From the NCBI RefSeq assembly GCF_029168945.1, contig NC_083606.1, forward strand, positions 186,001 through 250,000: a DNA stretch of 64,000 nt, written 5' to 3'. How positions within the stretch are numbered: the stretch's first letter is position 1; the number at the start of each line of letters is the position of its first letter. This DNA comes from Cannabis sativa. Taxonomy: Eukaryota; Streptophyta; Magnoliopsida; Rosales; Cannabaceae. A program made the translations under genes and the position numbers. Positions 49,501 to 60,654 of the stretch are shown here, one piece after another. The notes beneath the pieces were generated by a model that worked only from the letters and a program-made list of their open reading frames with translations, had not been told where the DNA came from and did no database searches.

Positions 49501-50218
49501 ATTCATGTACGTTATATCTATTTAAGATATCCTACAAAATTTTGAAAAATTCAGAATAATTTACAATATAGAAAATGATGTTCAAACAGTCTATTTTACA
49601 CGCGTATAAAATAAAATAGTCACGCGTGCAACACACTGTTTGAACGTAATTTTCGGCGTGTTAAACTTTTTTGAATTTTTTAAAATTTTGCAGGATGTCT
49701 TAAATAACTATAATTTACATGACTATGAGAAAAAATTTAACGAAAAAATTATTTCGGATACTAAAACAGATAGAGATGTATCGGTGTATCATTTTTAAGA
49801 GGTGCAATATAATTTTCCTAATATTTATTATGCAAATTAATTAATCACATCAATTAATTTAATTCTCTAATCTCAATTATTTTATAATAATGAAAAACAG
49901 AAGTATAGACTTCACCTGAAAAGTTTTCCTCCGGCTCCGGTTACTCCTCCGAATCAAATCGGCGGCGACTCAGATTATCATCCAGAACTTCCGAGTCCGA
50001 ATCAAATCAACGGTGAGTCAGATTATCATCCAGTCCTTCCTGGATCAGATAACTGGTTCAGTTCAAGCTCTGCTGATGCCAACATAACCGAAGGAATAGC
50101 TGGAACCAGTGGCGGCGCCGCCTCATCCTCCGCCACTACCGTCGAGAATGAGAACGAAGGAAGCGACGTCGTTAATGAAGCTGACGACAGTTTCGGTGGA
50201 TGGTTTGCTCAAGGCTGA
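46530..50218 (+). CDS. NIGT1/HHO-like GARP transcription factor
   Basis: Five exons, 46530-46755, 46857-47215, 47350-47716, 48179-48255 and 49901-50218, splice in frame to 448 residues. The N-terminus has LELTLSL (an EAR-like LxLxL motif, residues 10-16), then the family's hydrophobic/coiled domain (KKISILNDYLKKYEEELSQI, DVPQCMLLLMDAI). The GARP DNA-binding domain (about 295-348) contains RRTWTPPLHLKFLQAL, LGGHEVATPKQIKEQM and NDQVKSHLQKYRLH. NIGT1/HHO factors are nuclear repressors in nitrate and phosphate signalling; the same subfamily includes EFM, a flowering regulator. The linker (residues 100-280) is unusually Asn/Lys/Asp-rich and the protein looks diverged. The last exon has a 48-bp duplication. 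The start is the ATG after a short TATA-like region. The subfamily is clear, the orthologue is not. Confidence 0.88.
48850..49010. repeat. Dispersed repeat (inverted relative to 21003-21300)
   Basis: It shares TTTTTTTATTGGTATATTTA and GACTTGGACTAAT-like blocks with the reverse complement of the copy at 21003-21300. Confidence 0.6.
49398..49406. repeat. 9-bp target-site duplication (left)
   Basis: TAATATTTA, identical to 49819-49827. Confidence 0.8.
49407..49818. mobile_element. Mutator-like MITE, best-preserved member of the window's foldback family
   Basis: It begins GGGTGATTCCACAATGCACC and ends in GGTGCAATATAATTTTCC, imperfect terminal inverted repeats, and is bounded by a perfect 9-bp duplication as in Mutator-superfamily insertions. 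The middle folds on ACACGCGTAT / CACGCGTGCAAC. Related relics occur near 1800, 6170, 8040, 9490, 12180-12900, 28955, 35453 and 52420-52960. Confidence 0.85.
49819..49827. repeat. 9-bp target-site duplication (right)
   Basis: TAATATTTA, identical to 49398-49406. Confidence 0.8.
49949..50044 (+). repeat. 48-bp tandem duplication in the GARP gene's last exon
   Basis: The units 49949-49996 and 49997-50044 begin CCGAATCAAATC and encode PNQIGGDSDYHPELPS and PNQINGESDYHPVLPG. The frame is kept. Confidence 0.9.
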
Positions 50219-51482
50219 ATCACTGGGCCAACATGATGGGCCTATTGGGCCGAGATCGTGCTGTGTAATAAGTGGGCTGGCCCACATGACTTTCTTATTT
50301 TATCAATAAAAAACTTTTTAGTTTTGTTTTCTTATTTCAACTTCAATCAAATTTCTTATTTTCTCTTTCTTTTGCTTGATAATTTATTTATTTAGTAATT
50401 TTTTTTTTTGGGAAAATTTAGCTTAATTTTTTTTTTAATATTTTTATGGTATGTTGTTCTTTTAGAGGAAAATAACGTTGTTTTTATGTTACTACAACAT
50501 AAAAATAATGTGCAAATAACTCTTTTTAGAACCGTCAAAATATAATGTTGTATATTTTAGTAAAATAAATAATAATATTCCGTAAAAAAGAAAAAATTGT
50601 AATTTTTTTTTGGGGATTTATGAAAAATCATTTTTTTTTTAAAATGAAAAAAGTAATCCAAACTACAAAAAAAATCATTTGGATTTGGATGAAATGAAAG
50701 TATTATCCATGACAAAATTAACTTCATTCTAATTAATTTCACAAATTTATTTTATTTCTTAGTTTACACAAAAAAAAAAAAAAAAAATCCATTTCTACCA
50801 AATTGTAAAAATGAACCCAAAAAAAAATATCCAAACATTAATTGCTTTTTTCCTTTGAAATAAATTTATAAAGAGATATATTTTAAAGAATCAGGTGCTA
50901 ATGAATCTTACTTACCAAAATTATTAATTTACTAAAAAAGTGAAGATAATAACATTTATGGTTAAAAAACACCTGTATTGCAATGGTCTAAAAATAATTC
51001 CAATTAGACTCATTTCACTATAAGAAATTTATAATAATAAGATTTTCTTTTATATAATAATAATAATAATTATTATTATTATATAACATATTATATATTG
51101 AAAGAAATGGAAATATGTTGTGAATAATTGAAATAATATATAGATGGAAAAAAATAGAAATAAGAATTAATTGGGGTTGTGGTTGGTCAACTTGAGGTGT
51201 GAGAATTATTCAACCTTATTAATCAAGCAAAGATTCCAATAATAAAATTTTCAGAAAAATATTCAATAATTATTTAGGTGAAATTGTTTTATAATTTATA
51301 ACAAAGAAAATGAAAAGTAAAATATTATAAAATAATGAGCAAGTAAAATGTTCCACAAAGATGGGAGTTATTTTCCATTGTTCAAAGTCCACTAGAGTCT
51401 AAGACCAAATATTATAATTTTTTAGTAATTAAATACAATATATTTACTTTAGTATATATGAATTTAGAAAATATATAGTTTG

Positions 51483-51564
<82 letters not shown>
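51483..51564. repeat. ATT trinucleotide repeat, about 27 copies
   Basis: Nearly pure (ATT)27. The minus-strand poly-Asn frame across it is an artefact. Confidence 0.95.
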
Positions 51565-51566
<2 letters not shown>

Positions 51567-52419
51567 ATTAATAATAGATAAAATATTACTCAACCCAACC
51601 ACCAAAACACACATAACACGCCCCATCTATTCATTATTATTATTATTATTATTAATTAACACATTTTTTTTATTATTAATAACACTAATAATATACTACT
51701 ATGATGACTATGACTATTGAGTTGAGTCATGAGGAAGAGTAAGAATGAGAAGGGTATTTTTGTAATTTGGAAAATAGAAAAAAGAACACTACATGTGCAC
51801 CTAAAAAATTAAGGTTTACTTCATTTCAATTTTAATGATTTTTTCCATTCATAAAGATATAAGAGATTGGGTCACTATACTTATACTGTTTTTAAATTTA
51901 ATAAAAAAGTATATTTGAGTGTTTTTTTTTTCATAGGAAGAAACAAAGATTTTTTTTTTTAATAAAGAAAACAAGTGTTTATTTTTTAATATGTTACCAT
52001 AGAATTTATTGAATCGAAAATAAATTTAAAATAATTAGTTTCACATAATAAATAATAATAATAATAATAAATATATACATATATAAATAATTTCTTGAAT
52101 TTTATTTTCACCACAATATTATTTATAATTTTTCAAAATAATAAAAAAATAAAAATAACACAAGTAAATTAAAAAAAATCACGTACCAAAAATAAAAACA
52201 GCTCAACATAAAAAAAAAATTCCAATATTTATTTACATACGTAAAATAAAATAATAGTATATTATGCATTCTTATTCATATCCCATATTCGACACAATGA
52301 TCATGTCGTTTTGATCATTATTAGGTCCCAAACAATGTAAAACGACATTATTTTCTTCTTCTATAGTCCAAAAAAAGTTTTCTTTTTTGATAAATTTACA
52401 CAAAACTCTTAAAAGTAAT

Positions 52420-52960
52420 GTTTTAACATAATAGCTTTTTAGTCAAAATTTAATCATTTAGGAAAACTTATAAATTTTAAAACAATTTGAATAATTTACA
52501 ATACCAAAAATAAAATTTACATATTTTGTCGCATACACGATTATTTTTTTTATACGCGTGTTATGTAACTGTTTAAATCTAATTTTTAGAACTGTACACT
52601 ATTTAATTTTTTAAAAAAATTTACAAATCATTCTAAATAGCTACAATACATAAAAAAAAATTAATTTTCTTTTTACTAGAATGACCTTTCAAGGAGTCTA
52701 CTACTGAAATTTACATTCTTTTTTACTATTACAATCTTAATTATTTATTTTATTTTAATTAATTTTATATATAAAATTTACAATACCAAATATAAGATTT
52801 ATATATTTATATTACACACAATTATTTTTTCTGAACGGTTCAAACCTAATTTTTAACACCGTAAACTATTCATAATTTTTCAAAAATTAACAAATAATTC
52901 TAAATATCTCCAATATATAAAATTTGTATTGCACTTACTATTACTTTTCTTATATATATA
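52420..52960. repeat. Two diverged foldback-family relics
   Basis: Both contain the family's AATTTACAATACCAAA / TATACGCGTGTTATG and TTCTAAATAKCT blocks and lie next to each other. Confidence 0.5.
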
Positions 52961-53232
52961 AGTGTTCAGAATTTTTCTGTAAAATTAGAATAATTTTTTT
53001 TTTTACCAAAGGAGGTTTTAGGGGTATACTACTGAAATTTACTTTCTGTTTTTTTTTACTATTACAGTCTTAATTATTTATTTATATATAAATAAAAAGA
53101 GAGTGAAAAATGTAATCTAAATAAACTAAACCCAAATCGATCGAATGCCCATTTCCTATTTGCACCGACGATTTTGGATTGAGTTTTGAGTCAGAGACTG
53201 AGTTTGAGTTTGAGTTTGAGCTGAGAAGATCC

Positions 53233-56200
53233 ATGGCGTCCTCTCTCTCTACAGGAGGAAGATACATGGCTTACTCACCATCCCCATCATCGCCTCACCT
53301 ACTCTCTGCTCTTCGTTCAGCTTCATCAACCTCTGCTTCTCTCATCGTCGATCAAGAAAAGTAATCTCTTTTTTCCATCCCCGATCCACTTTCTCATTCT
53401 CATCGCTTATATTTATTACTCATTACTCATTGCTCCACTCTCTGTTTTTTTTTGTTTTCTTTTGATTTGATTTGATTTGATCTGAACTTGAGTTTTTCGT
53501 GATCTCAATGACCTGTTTTGTTTTCTGTAATTCGATTGGGGATTGTGTTGAGTTATGATGATTTTTTATGAAAGGCTTGATCTTGATTCTCTTCTTTTTG
53601 TGTTGTTTAGATATCTGGCTGAGCTTCTTGCGGAGCGTCTTAAGCTCACTCCTTTTGTGGCTGTGCTTCCACATTGCTTCAGGTTGTTAAACCAGGGTGA
53701 GTTTAGGTTCTACATCGACCAAGTTTTAAGCTTTCCCGTGATTTTAAGGGAAATTCTGATTGTTGTGCTTATGCGGTTTCGATAAGAGTTATAATTGGAG
53801 CCATTTTGTATTGAATTGATGGTATGTATAAATTGAGTTATTTAATTGCAGTGGTGTTCAAATCATTATTGACTTACTTTTCTCTTGGATTTAATGCACA
53901 GGTTCTTGTTTGTGTAAACTCTCAATTTTGTATTGTGTTGTTTGTTTCCTTTAGGAATCTTTTGCTGCATTTCTGTTGGGCAGAAATGATCAAATTAGTA
54001 ATTGAAGTTACGATATTTGGTGTCAGCACAGCAAAGTTAGGACACACTTTGCTGTTTGGTGTTTCTTGTTTGTCGTACATCTTCACCCAAATGATACTTT
54101 TTCTCTGTCATTTATTTGATTTTCAACCGTTCTGCTTTCCTTGGCAATAGGAAGGGTCTCAATACTCAGCAAATTGTACTTCTAATACTTAGGAGGGTTA
54201 GCTCAAGGTCTTTGGTTTGATTCTTCATGGGATCCTACCTAGTAATTTGCTAGAGTTTCTTGCCCCCAAAGATGGTAGGGAATAAGTATAGAAGTTAAGA
54301 AAGTCCATCTAACTGTCCTGTGTATGTTATGGATTTAGCAAGTTCTTCAGATGAGAGCTACAGTGGTGTCAATAATGTTATTGTGATCACCTATATTTTG
54401 TTCTCTTGCAGTTTATTTCATGGGTAGGGAGATCTTTGCATATGTGGCACCTCAGATCCTGAGGCTGCCACTAAATGTCTCAAAATTATCAAGGGCCAAG
54501 CTGTTGAGCAGACTTACTTGGCTGTGAAAGATGGTTATGATGATCGGAAGAGTATAAACAGTTAACTGAGTACTTTGCCACCCACATGAACTTAGCTGCA
54601 AGAATATGAAATATTGTTAATCAAAGGCTCCTGCCTTTTATTTTAGTGGTACTTACTTTACATCTGAGATGTCTGTAAATAACCTTTTCTATATAGGATT
54701 TAGAATAGTTATCTACGGCTGTTAGGTAGGTGGCTGACTAGTTGTTTGATTATGGATCATAATCATACAGTTTCATAATCTAAGTCGGATTTTGTTGTGG
54801 AAACATTTCTGCACGAGGAGGATCAATCGGTTGGCCAACAATCTTTTTTCTCACATATGGAATGTGATTGAATTTGGCAATCTTAAAAGAAAAACTGCAC
54901 AATCCGAAATTATTCATAATCGTAAAAGGGTATAGGTGGGAACTGCTGACATATCACTTTAGTTTATGGGCACTTTTTCACTTATCATTTTGGAATTGTT
55001 GTAAAAGATGGCAAATAGCTTTGTTGTTAACAATCGTCCATGGAATTGGACTACCTCTTTGAGTCTTCGGTTTATTTTTCCCCACAGTTTTTTTCTGTTT
55101 TCCCATTTCTCCTTTAGGCTCAAATGCCCATTCTGTTACTTTATTGTGAGAGTTGATTTTATTTGTGATGACTAGGTATTGGTTTCTTAACTTCTACTAA
55201 GGAATATACACATATCTTTCTCATTAATTTTGTAACTAACAATAATTTTTGGTGGGGGATTTTTGTCCTTACTGCTTGGCTTACTATTAATATGGATCAC
55301 AATATATAAAAGTTACTCATTTACTAATCTTATTATACATGAGCGGTAGTGTTTGAATAACTTTATTTTTTCTTTAATATATTTATTAGAGAGTACATTA
55401 ATTGAGTAACATTCATTACTTTTGGGGAAGCTTTAATTTACTGACTTGGAGAAAATATCGTGTTGTCTATCCATTGACTGCTAACTTTTTAACCAATGCT
55501 GACTGGTACATCTTATTCTTGGAAATTGACATTTTTGGAGCAGAAATATTGCGTGTAACCACACTGTTGGGGAATGCATCAGTTTTAGGTCAAAGTGGGC
55601 TTGAACATGCTAGCCCCCTGGCTTCTGGAGGAATGTATTCAAATGGAGGTGCTGATGTGAACGTATGGTCATCACGGTTCCAATCAGAAGTACGGATTAC
55701 TAACCATTAACATAACCTTATTTTCATCTAATTTTTACTGTATAATTTTAGAGTATTCCTGACACGATTTTTTGCATTCCAGTTGTTTAACTCTTAACAT
55801 TTGTTTGAGTGCTTGCAATTTAGTGACAGGTAGTCAGAAGCTAACATCAACGAGCAATCAATAATAGATTTTAGCTTAGCTTCCTGTTCCAGAATCTACT
55901 GATGGTTCTCTATTTCTCATGCCTTTATATCTTTGCTTTCCAGGCAAAACTTGATTTCAAGGCGTAGTAGCATAGTCTCGTTTACTTTTTGACATAAGGC
56001 TGCATTTTCTGTTATGATGCAATTGTGAAGCAGTGTAGTTTTGAACTAAGTAGCGCACCTGATCTTCTTATGACTGACCCTCTGTTTATTCATCTAGTAG
56101 TCTTATATTTGTTGTCATTAGGGAGATTTTAACTGACATCATTTAACTTTTCGGGTATAGCAAAAGTGCTTAACTGAGATGTCAGTTCATCAGCTAAATA

Positions 56201-57262
56201 ATACTAAAAAAGAAAAAAGTTTGTCGTTATAATATAAAATTAGTGTCTTGGTTGTAGCTCAACTTCTTGATGTAAAGCCTAGAAGAAATAGTCTTCTTCT
56301 TCTTCTAAGGTTAAGTTTGATATTTTCTGGTTATATATCAGCTGCAGCGCATTTTTTCCCTCACTTAATATTAATCTCTCCTTGCTCGATTATATCCTGT
56401 GATTTTCCTTGCACTGGCTTTGTTGTGGAAATTGACACTTATGGTAATATTCAGATGTCGAGTTTGTTACAGCCTGCATCATCACCAAACTGGCTGAGTT
56501 CTCAAAGTAGCTCATCAGGTTTAATTGTTAAGCGAACAATCAGAGTGGACATTCCGGTTGAACATTACCCCAATGTACTTGTTAAAAATTTTAAACCACT
56601 TTTCTCAGAGACTTTTATTTGATTAAAGTCTGACATTGATTGCTTTTGTTCATGCAGTATAATTTTGTTGGCCGCCTCCTTGGTCCTAGAGGGAACTCTC
56701 TCAAGCGAGTGGAAGCGACTACCGACTGTCGTGTTCTAATCAGAGGTCGTGGTAGCATAAAGGATCCAACTCGGGTAATAATAAGATTTTCTAGCATGTT
56801 GTTTCTATAGTTTTTTTATCATAAAAATGTTAGTTATTTATTCTGTTGTTCATTTCTAACAGGAAGAAATGATGAGAGGAAAACCAGGGTACGAGCATCT
56901 GAATGAGCCTCTACATATTCTAGTTGAGGCAGAGTTACCGGTTGAAATCATTGATGCTCGTTTAATGCAAGCACGCGAGATACTCGAAGATCTACTCAGG
57001 CCAATGGTAATTCCTCCATTTCTATCATCTTAAAAAAAAAAAATCATGTCTTTACAATCTGCTATCACAATTTACTTCCCTTTACACCTTCGTACCATTT
57101 TGATCTCAGGACGAATCCCAGGATTTCTACAAGAAACAACAGCTGCGAGAGCTAGCAATGCTAAACGGTACTCTTCGCGAGGAGGGTTCTCCAATGTCTG
57201 GCTCGGTCTCTCCATTCCAGAACAACAGCCTCGGCATGAAAAGGGCCAAAACCAGGGGGTAA
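53233..57262 (+). CDS. STAR/KH-domain RNA-binding protein (quaking-like)
   Basis: Seven exons, 53233-53360, 53611-53696, 55544-55689, 56455-56574, 56658-56774, 56863-57006 and 57110-57262, splice in frame to 297 residues. The N-terminus has the plant quaking-like dimerisation block ([34 protein letters not shown]). The KH domain starts near residue 143 ([19 protein letters not shown]), with GPRG of the GxxG loop at 169-172 ([15 protein letters not shown]) and [16 protein letters not shown]2-like end follows ([20 protein letters not shown], then [20 protein letters not shown]), ending [13 protein letters not shown] proteins bind RNA in the nucleus and affect splicing or stability; the rice SPIN1 relative acts in flowering. 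The match is closest to At5g56140 / At4g26480, recalled from memory. Exon 3, after a 1.85-kb intron, and all junctions keep the frame. Confidence 0.93.
53697..55543 (+). other. Intron 2 of the KH gene
   Basis: 1847 bp. At 54415-54580 one frame reads [18 protein letters not shown] and further protein-like residues, perhaps a fragment of another gene. No complete feature is seen. Confidence 0.6.
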
Positions 57263-58289
57263 GGGCTCTTGTTGTAGAGCTTGTGTGTGAAAATTTCAGC
57301 GAGTAAAAACAAACAGCAGTTTCCCGTGCCACGGGCATCGCTGCATCATCATCAGAAACCGTCGGGGGGTGCACCAGCACTGGCACACTAACCAATGTGC
57401 CAGTTGTTCTAACTTGTTTCTATATATGGTGTGTGTTGTTTATTCTAGTTGGGGGATCGTAATGAGAGAGTTAGTAAAGAAAACGTTTTGAGTTTCCAAG
57501 ATTTGCTTTTTTTTTATTATAATGTCATGTCTCATAAATTTAGGCTGTTTGGTCTGACCAGTCTCTCCAAGACTGCATATAATTATATTATTCTTATTAT
57601 TATTTTTACTATTAGGCTTTATTGGTAATAATATTATTATTATTATATTATATAAGATAAAGCGTTGTGGTAACAAAGTTTTGTTAGTAATGGTATTTGG
57701 GGTTTGGTTTCAATGATTTTGCTTGTATACCAAACTTTTCAAACAATACTCTTCTTCTTCTTTCTTTCTACCCTTATGGATGATTGGTTTTCTTTGTTTA
57801 CTATTCAATTGTAGATTTCATATATATGTATATGTATATATATATCTTCTAGTCAATTTTGTTTTATGAGGAAGAACACTAGTCAAGTCAAGGTGTATAT
57901 ACTCGAAAGGCAAGCCAATTATTTTGGACAAGTTTTTTTTTTTCTTTTATGTTGAAATCAATGATTACATTTTTCTATAAGTGACATAAAAGGGTTTTGA
58001 TTAAGTTGAGAAGTATTTACAGCTACACATACATGTTCAATATACTCAAATAGCTCAAAGAAAAAGTTGTAAAATGTACTATTTTTAGCTTTCTTAAGTT
58101 TAAAGTGAAATGCTGCATCAAAAAAAAGTTTAAAGTGAAATACTACCTTTTGTTTTGTTTAAATTGAGAAACAAATGGTAGTATTTTGCTTATACTTAAA
58201 AATCTAAAAAAGGTATTTTCTCTTCTCAAATCATCCCAAGAGGAGATACATATACACTACACAAATACATAGATAGATACATATAGAAA
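57263..58289. other. Spacer between convergent KH and CML21-like genes
   Basis: It contains the two 3' untranslated regions, with no other feature. The genes face each other. Confidence 0.6.
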
Positions 58290-59302
58290 TTATGAACCAC
58301 AACCACCTTCTTCTTCTTCTTCTTCTTCTTCTTCTTCTTCATCCATCTCATCAATTCCAACCCATCTAGTAAATGCAAAAAGAAACTCTTTGAAGTTCAC
58401 CATTCCATTCTTATCCCAATCCATCTCCTCTGCAGATCCCAACATCATCATCACAAATTTTATGTCACTAATTTTAGTTGGAAAGTTGATCAAAAAAGAG
58501 AGAAAGAAGAAAGCTCACCAAATCTTCTCATTGCAATCCGACCCGAGGAGCGTTCGCCTGATGTAGTTTCATTAATAGCCTCAACCATTTCACTCCTACT
58601 CACATAACCATCCTTGTTCTTCTCCAAGAACACAAATGCATCCACCAATGTTTCAAATGTCGCCTCTAAATTCGGCATTGCTGATTTCAGTTTCTATAAC
58701 AAAGTGTGTTAAAGAAAAACAATGGTTAATTTTAGGATAAGGATACAGTACTGTGAAGTGTAGCTTGATCTTCCTTGAGTAAATAAACTAAGCAAAGAAG
58801 AACAATGAACTCATTGAACTTTATTCCCTTATCTTCATTGAAATCACAAGCTTTGAAAAAATCATCCATATCCTCTTCTGTGAATGATATTCCAAGCTTA
58901 TGGAAACATTTTTTCATCTCTTCTTCATCAATTGCTCCATTTGAATCCTCATCTGTTGTTAGGACAAAACACCAATTGTTAAAAAACCAATCTTTGGGAA
59001 ATTGAACACACACACACACACTATTACACTATTTCATAGTGTAAGGGCTTCAGTTCACTTTGAGATTGTCCTGTCTCAAAAAGGACCTCTTTACCTATCA
59101 CACACACACATATATATACATATACATACATACCAAAGAGCTGAAAAGTAGTCTTGCAATTTCTGAAGCTCTCATCAATCTTTGGGAACTTTAAGATTAT
59201 GCTATCAAATGATTTCATTGAAGTTCCTTGAGTTGCTCTTTGTTGCATCACTCCAACTAATTTGGCATCAAGTTTTGTTTCAGATGTGCATACTTTAATC
59301 AT
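58290..59302 (-). CDS. CML21: Calmodulin-like EF-hand protein, CML21-like
   Basis: Four exons on the minus strand, 59134-59302, 58747-58952, 58519-58693 and 58290-58429, join in frame to about 229 residues. EF-hand loops are visible: DEDSNGAIDEEE (the best), DFNEDKGIKFNE (degenerate), EKNKDGYVSRSE and DWDKNGMVNFKE. The family block KSFDSIILKFPKIDESFRNC precedes them. The protein should be a calcium sensor. The donor after THST (58747) was chosen to keep the frame; a slightly different junction is possible. Two oddities: relatives as I recall start MG (possible myristoylation), whereas this frame starts MIKVCTSETKLDAKL right after a sequence resembling a splice acceptor (TTTATAAACAG), so the true first exon may be missing or unrecognised; and the C-terminus is a Glu run encoded by a CTT repeat (58308-58340). 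Just upstream lies the RPB7 relic. Confidence 0.82.
58308..58340 (-). repeat. Coding trinucleotide repeat (Glu tract) in the CML21-like gene
   Basis: TTC repeated 11 times on the plus strand encodes Glu on the minus strand, near the C-terminus before GGCGS. Confidence 0.85.
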
Positions 59303-59350
59303 CTGTTTATAAAAAAAAGCCTCACATTTTGTGGTCCCTTTGTATTCATC

Positions 59351-60624
59351 AGATTCTTCCAGATTGTATTAGAGAGGAATATACAGCTTCATCCACGACA
59401 CTTTGGTCGTAGTCTGCGAGATAATATCGTCTCCAAGCTGATGAAAGACAATAAAATGGGTTCATCTGGAAAAAAGAAAAAAGAAAGCATCTTTTTCTAT
59501 CTTTCTTTCTTTTCTTCTTTTGATTTGTTTGTTTCCCTAGGACAATAAAATTAGTACTCTTAAGTTTGTAAATGAAAAACCTTAAAGTTACAATTTTAAT
59601 TATGTGGAAAAGATGTAGTATTTGGACATCATAGGATATAATAGTCCCATAGATGTTGGTCCTTGAAATGTTACTATTGTTTTGTTGGATGTGAAATGTT
59701 ATTTTGACATCCTAGGATAGTAGTATCTCTTCAATCTTTTGTTACTTCTTCACTCTAATTTAAAGGAGAGATACTTGAAGCTGTTGTTAGTATGGTAAAT
59801 AAGGTACGCTTATTATTTCTTTATGACATACATGCCCATTAAATATTATAAATTTGTGTTTCTAATCAAAGTGAGAGTGTACAATAACATCTGGAAATTA
59901 CAGATGGGGTTTTTCGCTGAAGTTGGACCTGTTCAAATTTTTGTTTCAAACCATGTAAGTTTATATCTAAGTTTTCGCTGAATAATATATGTATCGATAT
60001 TAAAAGTGTTATATATCTAAATGTAAGTGTATCTTGTCGTGGGTGGATTGTAGTTGATATGGAATTCCAGTTAGGAGATATGCCCAATTACACCACTTCA
60101 GATGGATCCGTACGTATTTATGATAAAAAACTTATATAGAGTTGTTATTAAACTTATGGATAATAGAATTTATTTTTTTTCGAATTAATCGATCTTGTGG
60201 ATTTAAAAAATTCAGTGTGTTGGATCTTGCAGGTTAAGATTCAGAAAGATAGTGAAGTGAGACTAAAGATAATTGGAACAGAAAGAAATTGTATGCTTTT
60301 CAACCCTTTTTCTTAGAAAAGAAATAAGACTGTTTACACTTACCATATCAGTTAATAACCGTATCTTTTTCCCCTCAAAACTTAGATATCATGAGATCAC
60401 TTCTTTTAGTTCAAAAGTGAATGAATTTTTCTGATTAGATTCGTAAAATTAGGTAATTGGAGTTCCTAAAACTATTGCTTTGAAAATTGTCTGTAGTATT
60501 TAGAGTATATAACATTATCGTGTTGCTATTCTAATGTCTCATTTTATTTTGTTCTTCATAGTTTTGCATTGGTACCATAAAGGACGAGTTTTTAGGTGTG
60601 ATAAACGATCCCTCGGCAACCTAA
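59351..60624 (+). pseudogene. NRPB7: Decayed RNA polymerase II subunit RPB7 (NRPB7) copy, introns retained
   Basis: Six exon-like blocks in correct order match RPB7. 59351-59449 is the N-terminus (IVLERNIQLHPRHFGRSLRD, NIVSKLMKD), with AGA where the start ATG belongs. 59759-59803 is FKGEILEAVVSMVNK, 59904-59954 MGFFAEVGPVQIFVSNH, 60054-60109 DMEFQLGDMPNYTTSDGS, 60233-60290 VKIQKDSEVRLKIIGTERN and 60562-60624 FCIGTIKDEFLGVINDPSAT plus stop. GT and AG still border the later blocks. Absent are about 45 residues between MKD and FKGE, the LIPD linker before DMEFQ and several residues before FCIG; a TAA precedes FKGE. RPB7 pairs with RPB4 in the Pol II stalk. Because introns remain, this is a segmental rather than a processed copy. 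The late blocks are so well kept that loss appears recent, or part of it may still be transcribed. It could instead derive from an NRPD7/NRPE7-type paralogue. Confidence 0.85.
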
Positions 60625-60654
60625 TGGCGTTTCTCATAAACCCACATGAAAATT

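Larger units (their letters stand above)
48256..49900 (+). other. Intron 4 of the GARP gene
   Basis: A 1645-bp intron splitting the GARP domain before KYRLH. It contains the inverted copy of the 21003 repeat (48850-49010) and the 412-bp MITE. Confidence 0.85.
50219..53232. other. Intergenic, AT-rich, repeats only
   Basis: It holds the GARP 3' region, an ATT microsatellite and two foldback-family relics (52420-52660 and 52780-52960). The KH gene's leader, with a GAGTTT run, lies close to 53233. No other gene is supported. Confidence 0.5.

Noticed and set aside
51444..51626. Poly-Asn minus-strand frame
   Set aside because: Translation of the ATT microsatellite.
59349..59465. A 38-codon minus-strand ATG frame upstream of the CML21-like gene, at first taken for a uORF or missing first exon
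   Set aside because: It is antisense to the first RPB7-like exon on the plus strand, which explains its protein-like composition.
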